NCBI GenBank assembly: GCA_900554695.1
Contig: USHV01000010.1
Location: 1 to 64,000 of the forward strand
Direction: 5' to 3'
DNA length: 64,000 bases
From: an uncultured Prevotella sp.
GTDB taxonomy: Bacteria > Bacteroidota > Bacteroidia > Bacteroidales > Bacteroidaceae
The notes under the pieces are model-generated. The model saw nothing but the letters and a program-made list of their open reading frames with translations, ran no database searches and was not told where the DNA came from. A program made the translations under genes and the position numbers. This document shows positions 8,641 to 18,399 of the stretch, piece by piece. The number at the start of each line of letters is the position of its first letter. Position 1 is the first letter of the stretch.

Positions 8641-9177
8641 ATGGATTGGAAAATAATAATAGACAAGTATTATCCTAAGGATAGCAAACTAAGGGAAATA
8701 CTTTTAACACATAGTCAATCTGTAACGCGTCGTGCGTTACAGATTGTTTCTTTACATCCCGAGCTGAACCTCGACCGCGACTTTGTAGCCGAGGCCGCCA
8801 TGCTGCACGATATAGGCATAATACGCTGCGACGCACCGAGCATCTGCTGTTTCGGTGACGAGCCGTACATACGCCACGGAGTGATAGGTGCTGCCATGTT
8901 GCGTGCCGAAGGATTTCCGAGACACGCCCGTGTATGTGAGCGTCACACCGGAGCCGGACTGTCGAAAGAAGAGATATGCGGGCGCGACCTGCCGCTTCCA
9001 CATTCCGATTTCCTGCCCGAGACGCTCGAAGAACAGGTTATATGCTATGCCGATAAGTTTTATTCCAAATCACATCTTGACCGCGAGAAGACAATAGCCC
9101 AGGCCGAAAAGAGCATCTCCAAGTATGGAGAGGCGGGACTGTCGCGCTTTCGCCGTTGGGTGGAGATGTTCGAATAA
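8641..9177 (+). CDS. HD-domain putative phosphohydrolase
   Basis: A 178-residue cytosolic protein of the HD superfamily of metal-dependent phosphohydrolases. Visible ligands are His24 in LTHSQSV, the His56-Asp57 pair in AMLHDIG, a further histidine in RHGVIGAAMLRAEG, and VCERHTGAG. These form the small single-domain HDIG pattern of uncharacterised proteins that often act on nucleotides. There is no signal peptide or extra domain. It starts 10 bases after the carboxyltransferase stop, so the two are probably cotranscribed. The substrate is unknown. Confidence 0.8.
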   Translation: MDWKIIIDKYYPKDSKLREILLTHSQSVTRRALQIVSLHPELNLDRDFVAEAAMLHDIGIIRCDAPSICCFGDEPYIRHGVIGAAMLRAEGFPRHARVCERHTGAGLSKEEICGRDLPLPHSDFLPETLEEQVICYADKFYSKSHLDREKTIAQAEKSISKYGEAGLSRFRRWVEMFE

Positions 9178-9220
9178 TGTTAAAGTAACGAAATAACTCG
9201 CCTGTTCTTTATTTATTACG

Positions 9221-9228
9221 TAATTTTG
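9221..9228 (+). promoter_or_regulatory. -7 box immediately before lptD
   Basis: TAATTTTG ends only 8 bases before the ATG at 9237. If used, the lptD message would have almost no leader. Confidence 0.55.
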
Positions 9229-9236
9229 TATTTTGA

Positions 9237-12071
9237 ATGAGGACAAAGTCGATCATAGCCCTTCTGCTTTTCGCCATCATGTTTGTGATGGCTGATACCA
9301 AGATACCGTTCTTTCAGAAAAAGAAAGAAAACATTCAGGTAGTAAGCGATTCAGTGATGCAAAGCGATTCGATCATGCGCGATTCGTTGGGCAACGTCGT
9401 CGTTGACACTACGAAAATGGACTCGCTCGAACTTGCCATCTATCATCACAACAAGGCCATAGACGACTCAATACGCCTCGATTCACTCAATCGACAGAAG
9501 TCCGAGGGCATCAATTCGCCCGTGCAGTACAGCGCGGACGACTCGCTCGTGTATGACGCTACATCCAAGACAGCTTTCCTTTATGGCAACTCCAGCGTGA
9601 AGTATGAGAACAAGGATCTTGCCAGCGAGAAGATTTACATGAATCTGGATAGCAGTCTTGTGCATGCCACCGGCATACGCGACACTGCCGACACCACCGG
9701 TCTGAAGCTAACGGGAACGCCTGTCTTCACCATGGGGGCGGACTCGTATGAGAGCGACACGATGGCTTTCAACTTCAAGACCAAGAAAGGTCTGATAAGC
9801 AGCGTATATACAGAGCAGCAGGACGGATTCCTGCGCAGTGAGCTGGCAAAGCGAAACGACAACGGAGAGATATATCTACAGCACGGCCGTTACACCACGT
9901 GTGACGCTCCGCATCCCGATTTCTACATCGCCCTCTCGCGTGCCAAGGTGCGTCCCGGCAAGGATGTGATATTCGGCCCTGCCTATCTTGTAGTGGCAGA
10001 CGTGCCGCTTCCGCTTGCCATACCTTATGGATTCTTCCCCTTTACCAAGAGCTACTCGAGTGGTTTCATTATGCCTACCTACGGCGATGAGAGCGACCGA
10101 GGTTTCTATCTGCGCGACGGAGGATACTACTTTGCCATCAGTGACAAGTGGGACCTCAAGCTTTTGGGCGAGATATACACCAAAGGTTCGTGGGGAATAT
10201 CGGCAGCCAGCAACTACAACAAGCGTTACAAGTATAGCGGCAGTTTCCTTTTCAGCTATCAGGATACGCGTACCGGAGAGAAGGGCATGCCTGATTACGG
10301 CCGTCAGGAGAGCTTCAAGATACAGTGGAGCCACCGTCAGGATTCCAAGGCTAACCCTTTCAGCTCGTTGTCGGCAAGCGTCAACTTCGCCACGTCGAGC
10401 TATGAGCGCAACAACCTCACCAGTCTTTACAATCCGCAGACGCTCACCCAGTCGACGCGAACATCATCCGTCAGCTGGAGCACGACATTCTCGAGCATCG
10501 GCATGACGCTCAGCTCTACCGCCAACCTCTCGCAGAACATGGTCGACTCTACCCTCGCCATCACGCTGCCCGACCTCAACATCTCCATAAGCCGTTTCTA
10601 TCCGTTCAAGCGCAAGAACGCTGTCGGCAAGGAACGTTGGTATGAGAAGATCTCGATGAGGTACACCGGACAGTTCTCAAACTCCATCAACACGAAGGAA
10701 AACATGATAATGAAGTCGAACCTCATAAAAGACTGGCGCAACGGCTTCAACCATTCCATACCTATCAGCGGCAACTTCACGCTGTTCAATTATATTAATG
10801 TGTCGCCGTCGTTCAGCTTCACCGACCGTATGTACACCAACAAGGTGATGCGTTCGTGGGACGAGGAGCGCCAGACAGAGGTTGCCGACACGACATACGG
10901 ATTCTACAATGTGTATAACTGGAACCTCAGTCTGAGCATGTCAACGAAGCTTTACGGATTCTGGGTTCCCAACCGCAAGATATTCGGCGACAAGATTCAG
11001 GCCATACGCCACGTCATAACTCCTTCTGTAAGTTTCAGCTATGCGCCAGACTTCGGTGCCTCCCGCTACGGCTATTGGGATACATATCAGAAGACCGACG
11101 CCGACGGCAACGTGTCGCTTGTGGAGTATTCGCCTTTCAGCAATGCGCTATACGGAGTGCCGGGAAGGGGAAAGACAGGAAGCGTCACGTTCGATGTTTC
11201 CAACAACATCGAGATGAAAATAAAGTCTGACAAAGACTCAACGGGTTTTAAGAAGATAAGCATCATTGATGAGTTCGGCGCCAACATGAGCTATAATATG
11301 GCTGCCAAGCAACAGCCGTGGAGCGACCTTTCGATGCGAATAAGGCTGAAATGGTGGAAGAACTACACCTTCAACATGACTGCCGTATTCGCTACATACG
11401 CCTATGAGCTCGACGCTAATGGCAAGCCATACATAGGAAATCACACCGAGTGGAGTAAGGGACGCTTCGGACGTTTCCGCGGAACATCACAGAACATCTC
11501 GTTCACACTCACGCCTGAAAAGCTGAAGAAATGGTTCGGAAAGGGCGATGACGACGATGACAAAAAGGACGAGGAGAAGGAAGGAATAGACACCGGCATT
11601 GAGACAAACGTCGATGACGACATGATAGAAGGCCAGCGTGGAGCCCAGAAGAAGTCGGGAGGCGGCAAGGCAGAGACTGATGCCGACGGATACATGAAGT
11701 TCTCCATGCCGTGGTCGCTCACCTTCGGTTACGGTATAACCATGAGTGAGAACACCTCGGGAAAGTTCAACACCAAGAGCATGCGCTATCCTTACAGGTT
11801 CACCCAGACACTCAACTTCAGCGGCAACATACGCATAAGCGACGGATGGAACATCAGTTTCTCCAGCGGTTACGACTTCGAGCGCAAGGACATATCCATG
11901 ACGACGGCGTCGCTCCAGCGCGATCTCCACTGTTTCAACATGAGCTGTTCGGTTGTGCTTGCGCCTTACACGAGCTACAACTTCACGTTCCGTTGCAACG
12001 CATCCACGCTTACCGACGCGCTCAAATACGACAAGCGCAGCGGCTACAGCAATGCCGTGCAATGGTATTGA
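9237..12071 (+). CDS. lptD: LPS-assembly outer-membrane protein LptD
   Basis: A 944-residue outer-membrane LPS translocon component. A signal sequence is followed by a linker rich in Asp and Ser, then the OstA/LptA-like beta domain (about 95-200, containing DSLVYDATSKTAFLYGNSSV). The rest is a large beta-barrel (LptD C-terminal domain) with many alternating strands. A strongly charged Asp/Lys/Glu loop (around residues 765-795) is probably exposed at the surface or periplasm. The length suits Bacteroidota LptD. The ATG at 9237 is fixed by the signal peptide, giving a very short leader after the -7 box. It is the last gene before a terminator and repeat B. Confidence 0.88.
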   Translation: MRTKSIIALLLFAIMFVMADTKIPFFQKKKENIQVVSDSVMQSDSIMRDSLGNVVVDTTKMDSLELAIYHHNKAIDDSIRLDSLNRQKSEGINSPVQYSADDSLVYDATSKTAFLYGNSSVKYENKDLASEKIYMNLDSSLVHATGIRDTADTTGLKLTGTPVFTMGADSYESDTMAFNFKTKKGLISSVYTEQQDGFLRSELAKRNDNGEIYLQHGRYTTCDAPHPDFYIALSRAKVRPGKDVIFGPAYLVVADVPLPLAIPYGFFPFTKSYSSGFIMPTYGDESDRGFYLRDGGYYFAISDKWDLKLLGEIYTKGSWGISAASNYNKRYKYSGSFLFSYQDTRTGEKGMPDYGRQESFKIQWSHRQDSKANPFSSLSASVNFATSSYERNNLTSLYNPQTLTQSTRTSSVSWSTTFSSIGMTLSSTANLSQNMVDSTLAITLPDLNISISRFYPFKRKNAVGKERWYEKISMRYTGQFSNSINTKENMIMKSNLIKDWRNGFNHSIPISGNFTLFNYINVSPSFSFTDRMYTNKVMRSWDEERQTEVADTTYGFYNVYNWNLSLSMSTKLYGFWVPNRKIFGDKIQAIRHVITPSVSFSYAPDFGASRYGYWDTYQKTDADGNVSLVEYSPFSNALYGVPGRGKTGSVTFDVSNNIEMKIKSDKDSTGFKKISIIDEFGANMSYNMAAKQQPWSDLSMRIRLKWWKNYTFNMTAVFATYAYELDANGKPYIGNHTEWSKGRFGRFRGTSQNISFTLTPEKLKKWFGKGDDDDDKKDEEKEGIDTGIETNVDDDMIEGQRGAQKKSGGGKAETDADGYMKFSMPWSLTFGYGITMSENTSGKFNTKSMRYPYRFTQTLNFSGNIRISDGWNISFSSGYDFERKDISMTTASLQRDLHCFNMSCSVVLAPYTSYNFTFRCNASTLTDALKYDKRSGYSNAVQWY

Positions 12072-12100
12072 GCCCATACATTATTATATGACATACGGAT

Positions 12101-12128
12101 AAAGCCCCGCCTTCTTAGGTGAGGCTTT
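12101..12128 (+). terminator. Terminator after lptD
   Basis: AAAGCC and GGCTTT arms, extended by a CGCC/GGTG pairing, around a TTCTTA loop and followed by TATTG. It lies 30 bases past the lptD stop. Confidence 0.75.
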
Positions 12129-12145
12129 TATTGTATGTCGGCTTC

Positions 12146-12489
12146 TGTCAATGCCGCCCGCCGTTTCTCCGGCCCACAGGAGTTACGGTGCGGAAAGTAA
12201 AAAAGCGGCTCTCTGTATCAATGAAAACCAGAAGTCCGGTGCTTTGGCAGACTTTATACGGTTCAGTATGAATCCGGCAGTGGATGGTTCTGCCCGTAAA
12301 GTGCCGTCGAGGCCCGCAAAACTTGCAGACACTCTGCCGGTGCAAACCGTTACGGCATGGGTTTGGCATAATGATAAACTCACGTTACCGATATTTATAA
12401 ATCATAGCCACAAGAGCCGGTGCGCATTTTTTCAGTACTTTCCATGCGCCTGATGTCAGTGATTTTATGGAAAAACCGAAGGACGGACT
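12146..12489. other. Unassigned intergenic stretch
   Basis: About 340 bases between the lptD terminator and repeat B. Open frames exist on both strands (about 100 codons on plus from 12151, about 70 on minus), but neither has a recognised motif, promoter box or signal peptide. I do not call a gene. It could be the remnant of one. Confidence 0.4.
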
Positions 12490-12950
12490 AACAATTTTTC
12501 TTGACTTTATTTTGACAAAATATTTTCGCGAAAGAGATGTAAAGGAATGTTAAATCCGACATTATAAAGGCCATTTCGCTCTATACCGTCCTTTAATATA
12601 CCCTATAACATAGTCTGAAATCACTCGTTTTGCTTTCCGATAATGCCCGTTTCGCAGTCCGATAAAGCCCATTTTGGAGCACGATATGGCCTATATTAGC
12701 CCCTGAAATGGGCTCTTTCGCAAGCCGAAATGGTGCTTTTTGCAAAACGGGAAAATACCCATTAAAATTAAGTTGTTGGTATTCAGTATCTTATGAAAAG
12801 CGCTCAAAATCCGCGTATTTGCGTCCGAAGGAGAGTCGGTCCGCAAATACGCGCTTATTTTTCGGGGTAGAACAGGAAACTTAGACGGAAAAAACAAAAT
12901 TCGGTTACAGATTGAAAGCCGCCTATATTGTTTCATCCAATAAGAAGGAT
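12490..12950 (+). repeat. Structured intergenic repeat, copy B
   Basis: Same module order as copy A. Stem II pairs GCCCATTTT (from 12667) with AAATGGGC (12706-12713). Stem III is TTTCG/CGAAA (12716-12720 with 12726-12730). Stem IV is a perfect 12-bp CGCGTATTTGCG with its complement (12812-12823 with 12842-12853). The copy lies between the convergent 3' ends of lptD and the antiporter gene. Confidence 0.88.
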
Positions 12951-13001
12951 ACAACGCCGGTCAGGGCTTGAGGCCGCGGTTTTTATCGTGACCTATACCG
13001 A

Positions 13002-15290
13002 TTATTTCCCGCCGGGCCGTTTGTCCCCCTCGTCGCCGCGGTTGTGTCTCGCCACGGTTTCCAGGTCGGCTGTCTCGCCTACAATCCAGACAATGTCGTC
13101 GGGACGGAATCTGTAAGATGCGCTGACGGTCGAGAGGTTCTCCTTTCCTTCCTCTATTCCCACCACCATACAGTTGTATTTGTCTCTTATTCCGCTTTCG
13201 CCGAGAGTCTTGCCGTTGAATTTTCCGTTCTTCTTTATCACAATCTGCTTGAGGTGCATCTCCCTTTGTTCCACGTCAGGGTCATTCTCTGTCACGTTGC
13301 TGTTCACCGCAGCGCTGAATGTGGTCAGCTGTTCGTCGCTACCAATCACCTGCAGTCGGTCGCCCGGGAACAGCCTGTCGTCGCCGCCCGGAATGTTTAT
13401 GCGTCTGTGTCCGCGCAATATGCTGCTCACGTGCACTCCGTAGCGGTTGCTCAGTTCGAGCTCGCGCAGCGACTTGCCTGCCCACAGCGAGTCGGCCGGC
13501 ACGTCTATGTCGCTTATGTGCACGTCTCTGTCGAGCAGGCGTCCCTCATACAGCGGCTTCCTCATGCCGAGCACCTGCGCCTCTATCTCGCGCGACCTGA
13601 GGTTCTGCACGAATATCTTTTCCATCCTTATGCTGCGCTTTTTCAGTCGTCTCGACACCACCATGAGCATCACCATCGCCGTGGCTATGCTTATCATCAG
13701 CGCGTTGGTGAAGCGCGACAGATAGTTGCATATGTAGAATATGAAGGCAATGGCTATGACGGCCCGCACGATAATGGTGAATATCAGCGGGAAGCGGTTC
13801 ATCCTGTTGTCGTGCCACAGCGCCATGAACTCCTTGCTGTGGTTCTTCTTCATTATCATGGCGCGGAGGAAAGGCGATATGACGAACACCGTGAGAAGGC
13901 CGCATATGCCGTTTGCCCACCAGTGCATGCCGGGCATTATCTTCCTGATGAACGGCAGGAAAAACGTGAACATGAGCACTATGCACGCCGTTGAGAGTAT
14001 GGAGTATACCAGAGTGTTGAGCGCCATTTGCGTGATGAGCTTCTTCCAGTTGCTTTCCTGCACGGGCGCGTTGTTCATCGACACGTTGTTGAGCGACTTT
14101 ATCCAGCTCTTCGGCAGATGGCGTTCTACGTAGCTGTAGCAGGGTACCGACAGTTTTATCATGTAGGGAGTGAGGAATGTCGTTATTACCGATACGGCCA
14201 CGACAACCGGATAAAGGAAGTGGCCGGTCACTCCGAGCGACTGTCCCAGCGAGGCGATGATGAACGAGAACTCACCTATCTGAGCCATGGAGAAACCGCA
14301 GCGCATCGCCGACTTGAGCGACTGTCCGCCGAGCATGAATCCTATTGTGCCGAAGATGGCCTGTCCGACGAGTATCGTGATTACGAGTGCCAATATCGGG
14401 ATGGCATATTCCACAAGTATCTTCGGATCGACAAGCATGCCCACCGACACGAAGAATATGGCGCCGAAGAGGTCTTTCACCGGCGCGACGAGCTTCTCTA
14501 TCTTGTCTGCCTCGATGGTCTCAGACATGATTGAACCCATGACAAACGCTCCGAAAGCGCTGCTGAATCCCACCTTTGTCGATAGCACCGCCATCAGACA
14601 GCACAGTCCGAGCGACACGATGAGCAGCGTCTCGTCGTTGATGAGCTTGCGCACCGACCTGAGGACAAGCGGCACTACGAAGATGCCCACCACGAACCAT
14701 AGTATCAGGAAGAACACAATCTTCACTATGCTGCCTATCATCTGGCCGCCGTCGGCGCCGTTGCCAACGGCTATGGCCGACAGCATCACCATCATGACTA
14801 TCGCCAGTACGTCCTCGAGTATGAGCACGCTCATCACCGGTCCGGTGAACTGCTGCTGTCTGAGGCCCATGTCGTTGAAGGCCTTATATATGATCGTGGT
14901 GGAGCTCATTGCCAGCATACCGCCGAGGAATATGCAGTCCATGCGGTTCCAGCCGAACGAGTGGCCCACGATGATGCCCAGAGTCATCATGCAGAATATT
15001 ATGGTGCATGTGGATATGACGGGCGAGATGCCCATCTTCATTATCTTCTTGAACGAGAAGTCGAGTCCGAGCGAGAAGAGCAGGAACATCACTCCGATGT
15101 CGGCCCACGTCTGTATGCTCGACCTGTCTATCACCGACATGGTGTAGGGCATGTGCGGGCTGACGATGAATCCAGCCACCACATAGCCGAGCACGAGCGG
15201 CTGTTTCAGCTTCTTGAACAGTATTGTGACCACGCCTGCCACTATGAGTATGAGTGCGAGGTCTGATATGAAATTTGGTATTTCGGACAT
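13002..15290 (-). CDS. CPA2-family cation:proton antiporter (KefB-like)
   Basis: A 762-residue inner-membrane protein. Residues about 5-385 form a Na+/H+ exchanger domain of roughly 12 membrane segments, including the family pattern LGYVVAGFIVSPH and GVMFLLFSLGLDFSF. A second hydrophobic block (about 430-560) follows. Two TrkA-C type regulatory domains come last: about 595-670, containing AGKSLRELEL, and about 680-750, containing NGKTLGESGI. No NAD-binding TrkA-N domain is visible, unlike classical KefB/KefC. The likely role is K+ or Na+ exchange for protons, controlled by a ligand bound to the C-terminal domains. It reads towards repeat B. Confidence 0.88.
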   Translation of the reverse strand: MSEIPNFISDLALILIVAGVVTILFKKLKQPLVLGYVVAGFIVSPHMPYTMSVIDRSSIQTWADIGVMFLLFSLGLDFSFKKIMKMGISPVISTCTIIFCMMTLGIIVGHSFGWNRMDCIFLGGMLAMSSTTIIYKAFNDMGLRQQQFTGPVMSVLILEDVLAIVMMVMLSAIAVGNGADGGQMIGSIVKIVFFLILWFVVGIFVVPLVLRSVRKLINDETLLIVSLGLCCLMAVLSTKVGFSSAFGAFVMGSIMSETIEADKIEKLVAPVKDLFGAIFFVSVGMLVDPKILVEYAIPILALVITILVGQAIFGTIGFMLGGQSLKSAMRCGFSMAQIGEFSFIIASLGQSLGVTGHFLYPVVVAVSVITTFLTPYMIKLSVPCYSYVERHLPKSWIKSLNNVSMNNAPVQESNWKKLITQMALNTLVYSILSTACIVLMFTFFLPFIRKIMPGMHWWANGICGLLTVFVISPFLRAMIMKKNHSKEFMALWHDNRMNRFPLIFTIIVRAVIAIAFIFYICNYLSRFTNALMISIATAMVMLMVVSRRLKKRSIRMEKIFVQNLRSREIEAQVLGMRKPLYEGRLLDRDVHISDIDVPADSLWAGKSLRELELSNRYGVHVSSILRGHRRINIPGGDDRLFPGDRLQVIGSDEQLTTFSAAVNSNVTENDPDVEQREMHLKQIVIKKNGKFNGKTLGESGIRDKYNCMVVGIEEGKENLSTVSASYRFRPDDIVWIVGETADLETVARHNRGDEGDKRPGGK

Positions 15291-15493
15291 AGTTGTTCTC
15301 CGGTTTTGCTGTTTTGTGCCGTTTCCGGTCCGTGTTTTGTCTTAGTTAAATGCGTCGTTTCGCGTCGGGTCTGTCGTCTGTTGTGTGGTAACGGCCTTTC
15401 TGCGGTGTCGCGCCATGGCTTCAAACGCATCGGCGCATGAACAGCCGTTGTGGTTGTACATGCGCCGCACTGCTTTTATATTTACGCTTCTGT

Positions 15494-16717
15494 TTAGTCG
15501 TTGAAGTGAGCCGTAAGCTCGCAGATTCTCACAATCACCTGCATGGCCTTCTCCATCACCTGTATGCTCACAAACTCATACGGGCCGTGGAAGTTCACAC
15601 CACCTGCGAAGATGTTGGGGCATGGCAGACCCTTGAATGAGAGCTGTGCGCCGTCCGTGCCGCCACGTATAGGCTCAACCTTCGGTGGTACGCCGCAGTC
15701 CTGCATGGCCTTCAGCACGATGTCGATGACGTGCATGTTCGGGTCTATCTTCTCCTTCATGTTGTAGTACTGGTCTTTCAGTTCGGCTGTCACCGTTCCT
15801 TCGCCGTACTTCTCGTTCATGCGCTTCACACAGTCCTCAATGAAGTCCTTGCGGTCCTCGAAACGCTCGCGGTCGTGGTCGCGTATGATGTAGTGCAGTG
15901 TGGCATTCTCAATGTTGCCCTGCACGCCGAGCAGATGGTAGAATCCCTCATATCCCTCCGTTGTTTCAGGCGTCTCGTCCTCAGGCAGCATCATTGCGAA
16001 CTCGGCAGCCAGGCGTCCGGCGTTCACCATCTTGTCCTTTGCATATCCCGGGTGTACGCTTATGCCCTTGATGTGTATCTTTGCCGATGCGGCGTTGAAG
16101 TTCTCATACTCCAGATTTCCGAGGTCGCCGCCGTCCATGGTGTATGCCCATTCGCATCCGAATTTTTCTACATCGAAGTGGTGTGCGCCCATACCTATTT
16201 CCTCGTCGGGGTTGAATCCCACTCTGATGTCGCCGTGCTCTATCTCGTCATGGTCGCGCAGCCAGCACATAGCCTGCACAATCTCGGCGATGCCGGCCTT
16301 GTCGTCGGCGCCCAACAGGGTGTGTCCGTCGGTCACGATGATGTCCTCGCCCTTGTGCAGCTTGAGCTCCGGGAATTTCTCCGGCGACGAAATGATGCCC
16401 TCAGACAGCACGATGTCGCCTCCGTCATAGTTTCTTATTATGCGCGGGTTGACGTTGGCGCCGCTGCAGTCAGGGCTTGTGTCGTAATGGGAAATGAATC
16501 CTATTGTCGGTATGTTCTTCTTGGAGTTGGCTTTCAGTGTGGCGTAGATGTAGCCTTTGTCGTCCATCTCCACGTCGCTGAAGCCCTCGTCTTCGAGTTC
16601 TTTTTTCAGATATTCAGCAAATACAAGCTGTTTTGACGTACTTGGCACGCTTTCGGATTCTTCGCTCGACTGCGTGTCGAATTTGGTGTAGTTTAAAAAT
16701 CGTTCAGTAATGTCCAT
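15494..16717 (-). CDS. pepT: Peptidase T (tripeptide aminopeptidase)
   Basis: A 407-residue zinc M20B peptidase releasing the N-terminal residue from tripeptides in the cytosol. Metal ligands and catalytic residues sit in GFISHYDTSPD (His77, Asp79), TLLGADDKAG, NPDEEIGMGAHHFD (the Glu pair) and YTMDGG, with the C-terminal histidine in FHGPYE. Length and motif order match PepT throughout. It is followed at about 200 bases by the antiporter on the same strand; the two look independent. Confidence 0.95.
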   Translation of the reverse strand: MDITERFLNYTKFDTQSSEESESVPSTSKQLVFAEYLKKELEDEGFSDVEMDDKGYIYATLKANSKKNIPTIGFISHYDTSPDCSGANVNPRIIRNYDGGDIVLSEGIISSPEKFPELKLHKGEDIIVTDGHTLLGADDKAGIAEIVQAMCWLRDHDEIEHGDIRVGFNPDEEIGMGAHHFDVEKFGCEWAYTMDGGDLGNLEYENFNAASAKIHIKGISVHPGYAKDKMVNAGRLAAEFAMMLPEDETPETTEGYEGFYHLLGVQGNIENATLHYIIRDHDRERFEDRKDFIEDCVKRMNEKYGEGTVTAELKDQYYNMKEKIDPNMHVIDIVLKAMQDCGVPPKVEPIRGGTDGAQLSFKGLPCPNIFAGGVNFHGPYEFVSIQVMEKAMQVIVRICELTAHFND

Positions 16718-17216
16718 CTTGAGTTATTATCTAAAATATGTTTTCTTGTTGTCCGTTGTCGTTCCGCATAAGAACGGGGTGCTCGTGTGCGAGGTCCGCA
16801 CGTATGCGTATTGTATTTGCAAACTTACTAATAATCATCGTAAAAAACGAATAAAATGACAAAAATTGAAGCCCGGCGGCGTCTCTTTGTCAGGTGGGCG
16901 CATGTCAGTCGATGCGCTTCGTGCTGGCAGGGTGGGGCTTATACGGGTGGCGACGGCTGTGCGCGATGGCGCGACGAGCGCAGTTGTGCAGGCAATCATT
17001 AATGAAAACCCGACTCTGATTTAATATTTTCAAGCCGCTTCTTCCGGCTCGTGGAAAAATAATTTATACCGTTTTTTTATTTATAAGTATGCCTTTCTGC
17101 CGGATAATGTGTGGTGTGTTGATGTGTTGTCCGTACGGTTATGACTTCTGGTTGTGTCTGTTTCACGTTGCGACGGGCACGTTTTCATCATCCTATACGA
17201 GAGCAGTTAGGGTGTG
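16718..17216. other. Intergenic stretch, no gene seen
   Basis: The minus strand has a -7-like TAAGTTTG (16820-16827) that could serve pepT. The rest has no convincing frame, repeat or RNA motif. Confidence 0.5.
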
Positions 17217-17250
17217 AAAAAGCCCATCCGGTGATGTCGGATGGGCTCTT
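17217..17250 (-). terminator. Terminator on the minus strand
   Basis: A 10-bp stem AGCCCATCCG/CGGATGGGCT with a 7-base loop, followed on the minus strand by TTTT. It probably ends the transcript of the HAD gene whose stop is about 210 bases upstream. Confidence 0.65.
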
Positions 17251-17456
17251 TCGCTCCGTCGTTTTTTCATAACGATGTGGCGAATTTATTTATATCGCTG
17301 AATGTCAATGTCGTGCTGAATATGCCGGAGAATCTCGTCTTTCGCGCCGGAATATCTTTTATGGAAGACATTATGGATTCTTCCATATTTTCATACATTG
17401 TTTTTTAATATTCCGAGAGCTCCGTTTTCCCCTTGTTCAGCTATGTTCTTATGGCG

Positions 17457-18242
17457 TCAGTCGGTCACGCCGAAGTGCTCCAACGCCTTTGCCACTCCGT
17501 CGTCATCAATGTCGGCTGTCACGTAGTTGGCGGCATCTTTCACATTATCGAGCGCATTGCCCATGGCTACACCTGTACCGGCGCGCTTCAGAATAGGTAT
17601 GTCGTTGCCGCCGTCGCCGAATGCCATTGTCTCCTCGATGGCTATGCCCGCAGCCTTTGCCACAGCTTCCAGTCCGCGGCCCTTGTCTGCCTGGTTGGAC
17701 GTTATGTCGCAGAATGCAGGATACCAGCGTGTGGCTGTGCATGCCTTGAGCGTGGGCACGAGCTCCTGTTCCTGCTCAAGCGTTATGAACGGTGTCATCT
17801 GTAGCACGGGTCTTTTCACGAGTTCGTCGAGCGGCATAGACATTACTCCGCGCTCAACGTTCAGTATGTCGTAGAGCACATGGTCGGTCTCGGCGGTACG
17901 GTTGAGCATTGACGTACCCTCGTTGCACATCACCAGGCATCCCGCCTTTTCCTTCTGCACATAGTCGAGCAGTGTGGCCACGTCGTCGTTGTCGAGCGGT
18001 GTGAGTCTCACTGCCTCGTTGCCGATGGTGCAGCAGGCGCCGTTTGTGGTGACATATCCGTCTATCAGATGGCTTATCGCTCCGAGATTGTTGATAAGCG
18101 GCATGGGTCTTCCTGTAGAAATGAAAATCTTTATACCTTTCTCCTTGGCACGTGTGAGGGCATTCACCGTAGATTGCGGTATGGCGTGCGTGTTGAAGCT
18201 CACGAGCGTGCCGTCTATGTCGAAAAACAAGGCTTTTATCAT
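17457..18242 (-). CDS. Cof-type HAD-superfamily phosphatase
   Basis: A 261-residue cytosolic HAD hydrolase. Motif I is FFDIDGTLVS (nucleophile and acid Asp), motif II FISTGRP, and motifs III/IV are the lysine of the cap-core junction and FGDGGNDIPIL. An alpha/beta cap lies between motifs II and III, as in Cof/YidA sugar-phosphate or flavin-related phosphatases. I start it at 18242 (MIKALFFDIDG). An in-frame upstream ATG at 18305 would add 21 residues and lie beyond the -7 box at 18278-18285. The substrate cannot be told from sequence. Confidence 0.88.
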   Translation of the reverse strand: MIKALFFDIDGTLVSFNTHAIPQSTVNALTRAKEKGIKIFISTGRPMPLINNLGAISHLIDGYVTTNGACCTIGNEAVRLTPLDNDDVATLLDYVQKEKAGCLVMCNEGTSMLNRTAETDHVLYDILNVERGVMSMPLDELVKRPVLQMTPFITLEQEQELVPTLKACTATRWYPAFCDITSNQADKGRGLEAVAKAAGIAIEETMAFGDGGNDIPILKRAGTGVAMGNALDNVKDAANYVTADIDDDGVAKALEHFGVTD

Positions 18243-18277
18243 GACTTTGTGTGTTGTTGAGTTTCTGTAAGCGGATG

Positions 18278-18285
18278 CAAAATTA
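18278..18285 (-). promoter_or_regulatory. -7 box for HAD phosphatase gene
   Basis: Reads TAATTTTG on the minus strand, 36 bases before the start at 18242. It supports the shorter start. Confidence 0.45.
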
Positions 18286-18364
18286 CTCATTTTCCGTCTC
18301 TTCACCGCCGACGGCGCGTTATTTTTTGTTAGCGTGGCATAGACGTGCTTTCAGCTATTTTGCG

Positions 18365-18372
18365 TAACTTTG
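18365..18372 (+). promoter_or_regulatory. -7 box for helicase gene
   Basis: TAACTTTG lies 28 bases before the ATG at 18400. It makes an in-frame TTG at 18370 impossible as a translated start. Confidence 0.5.
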
Positions 18373-18399
18373 CGTCTGTTTTCAAAATCAACTCATATC

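Noticed and set aside
12151..12453. A 100-codon plus-strand frame between lptD and copy B.
   Set aside because: No motif, promoter box or signal peptide, and frames of similar length run on the other strand.
12691..12954. Minus-strand frames in copies B, D and E sharing words such as SAYLR and FCKKHHFG.
   Set aside because: Same repeat-derived effect in another frame; no promoter and no constant start or end.
13044..13994. Long plus-strand frame opposite the antiporter gene.
   Set aside because: Antisense shadow; the minus-strand protein is a clear CPA2 antiporter.
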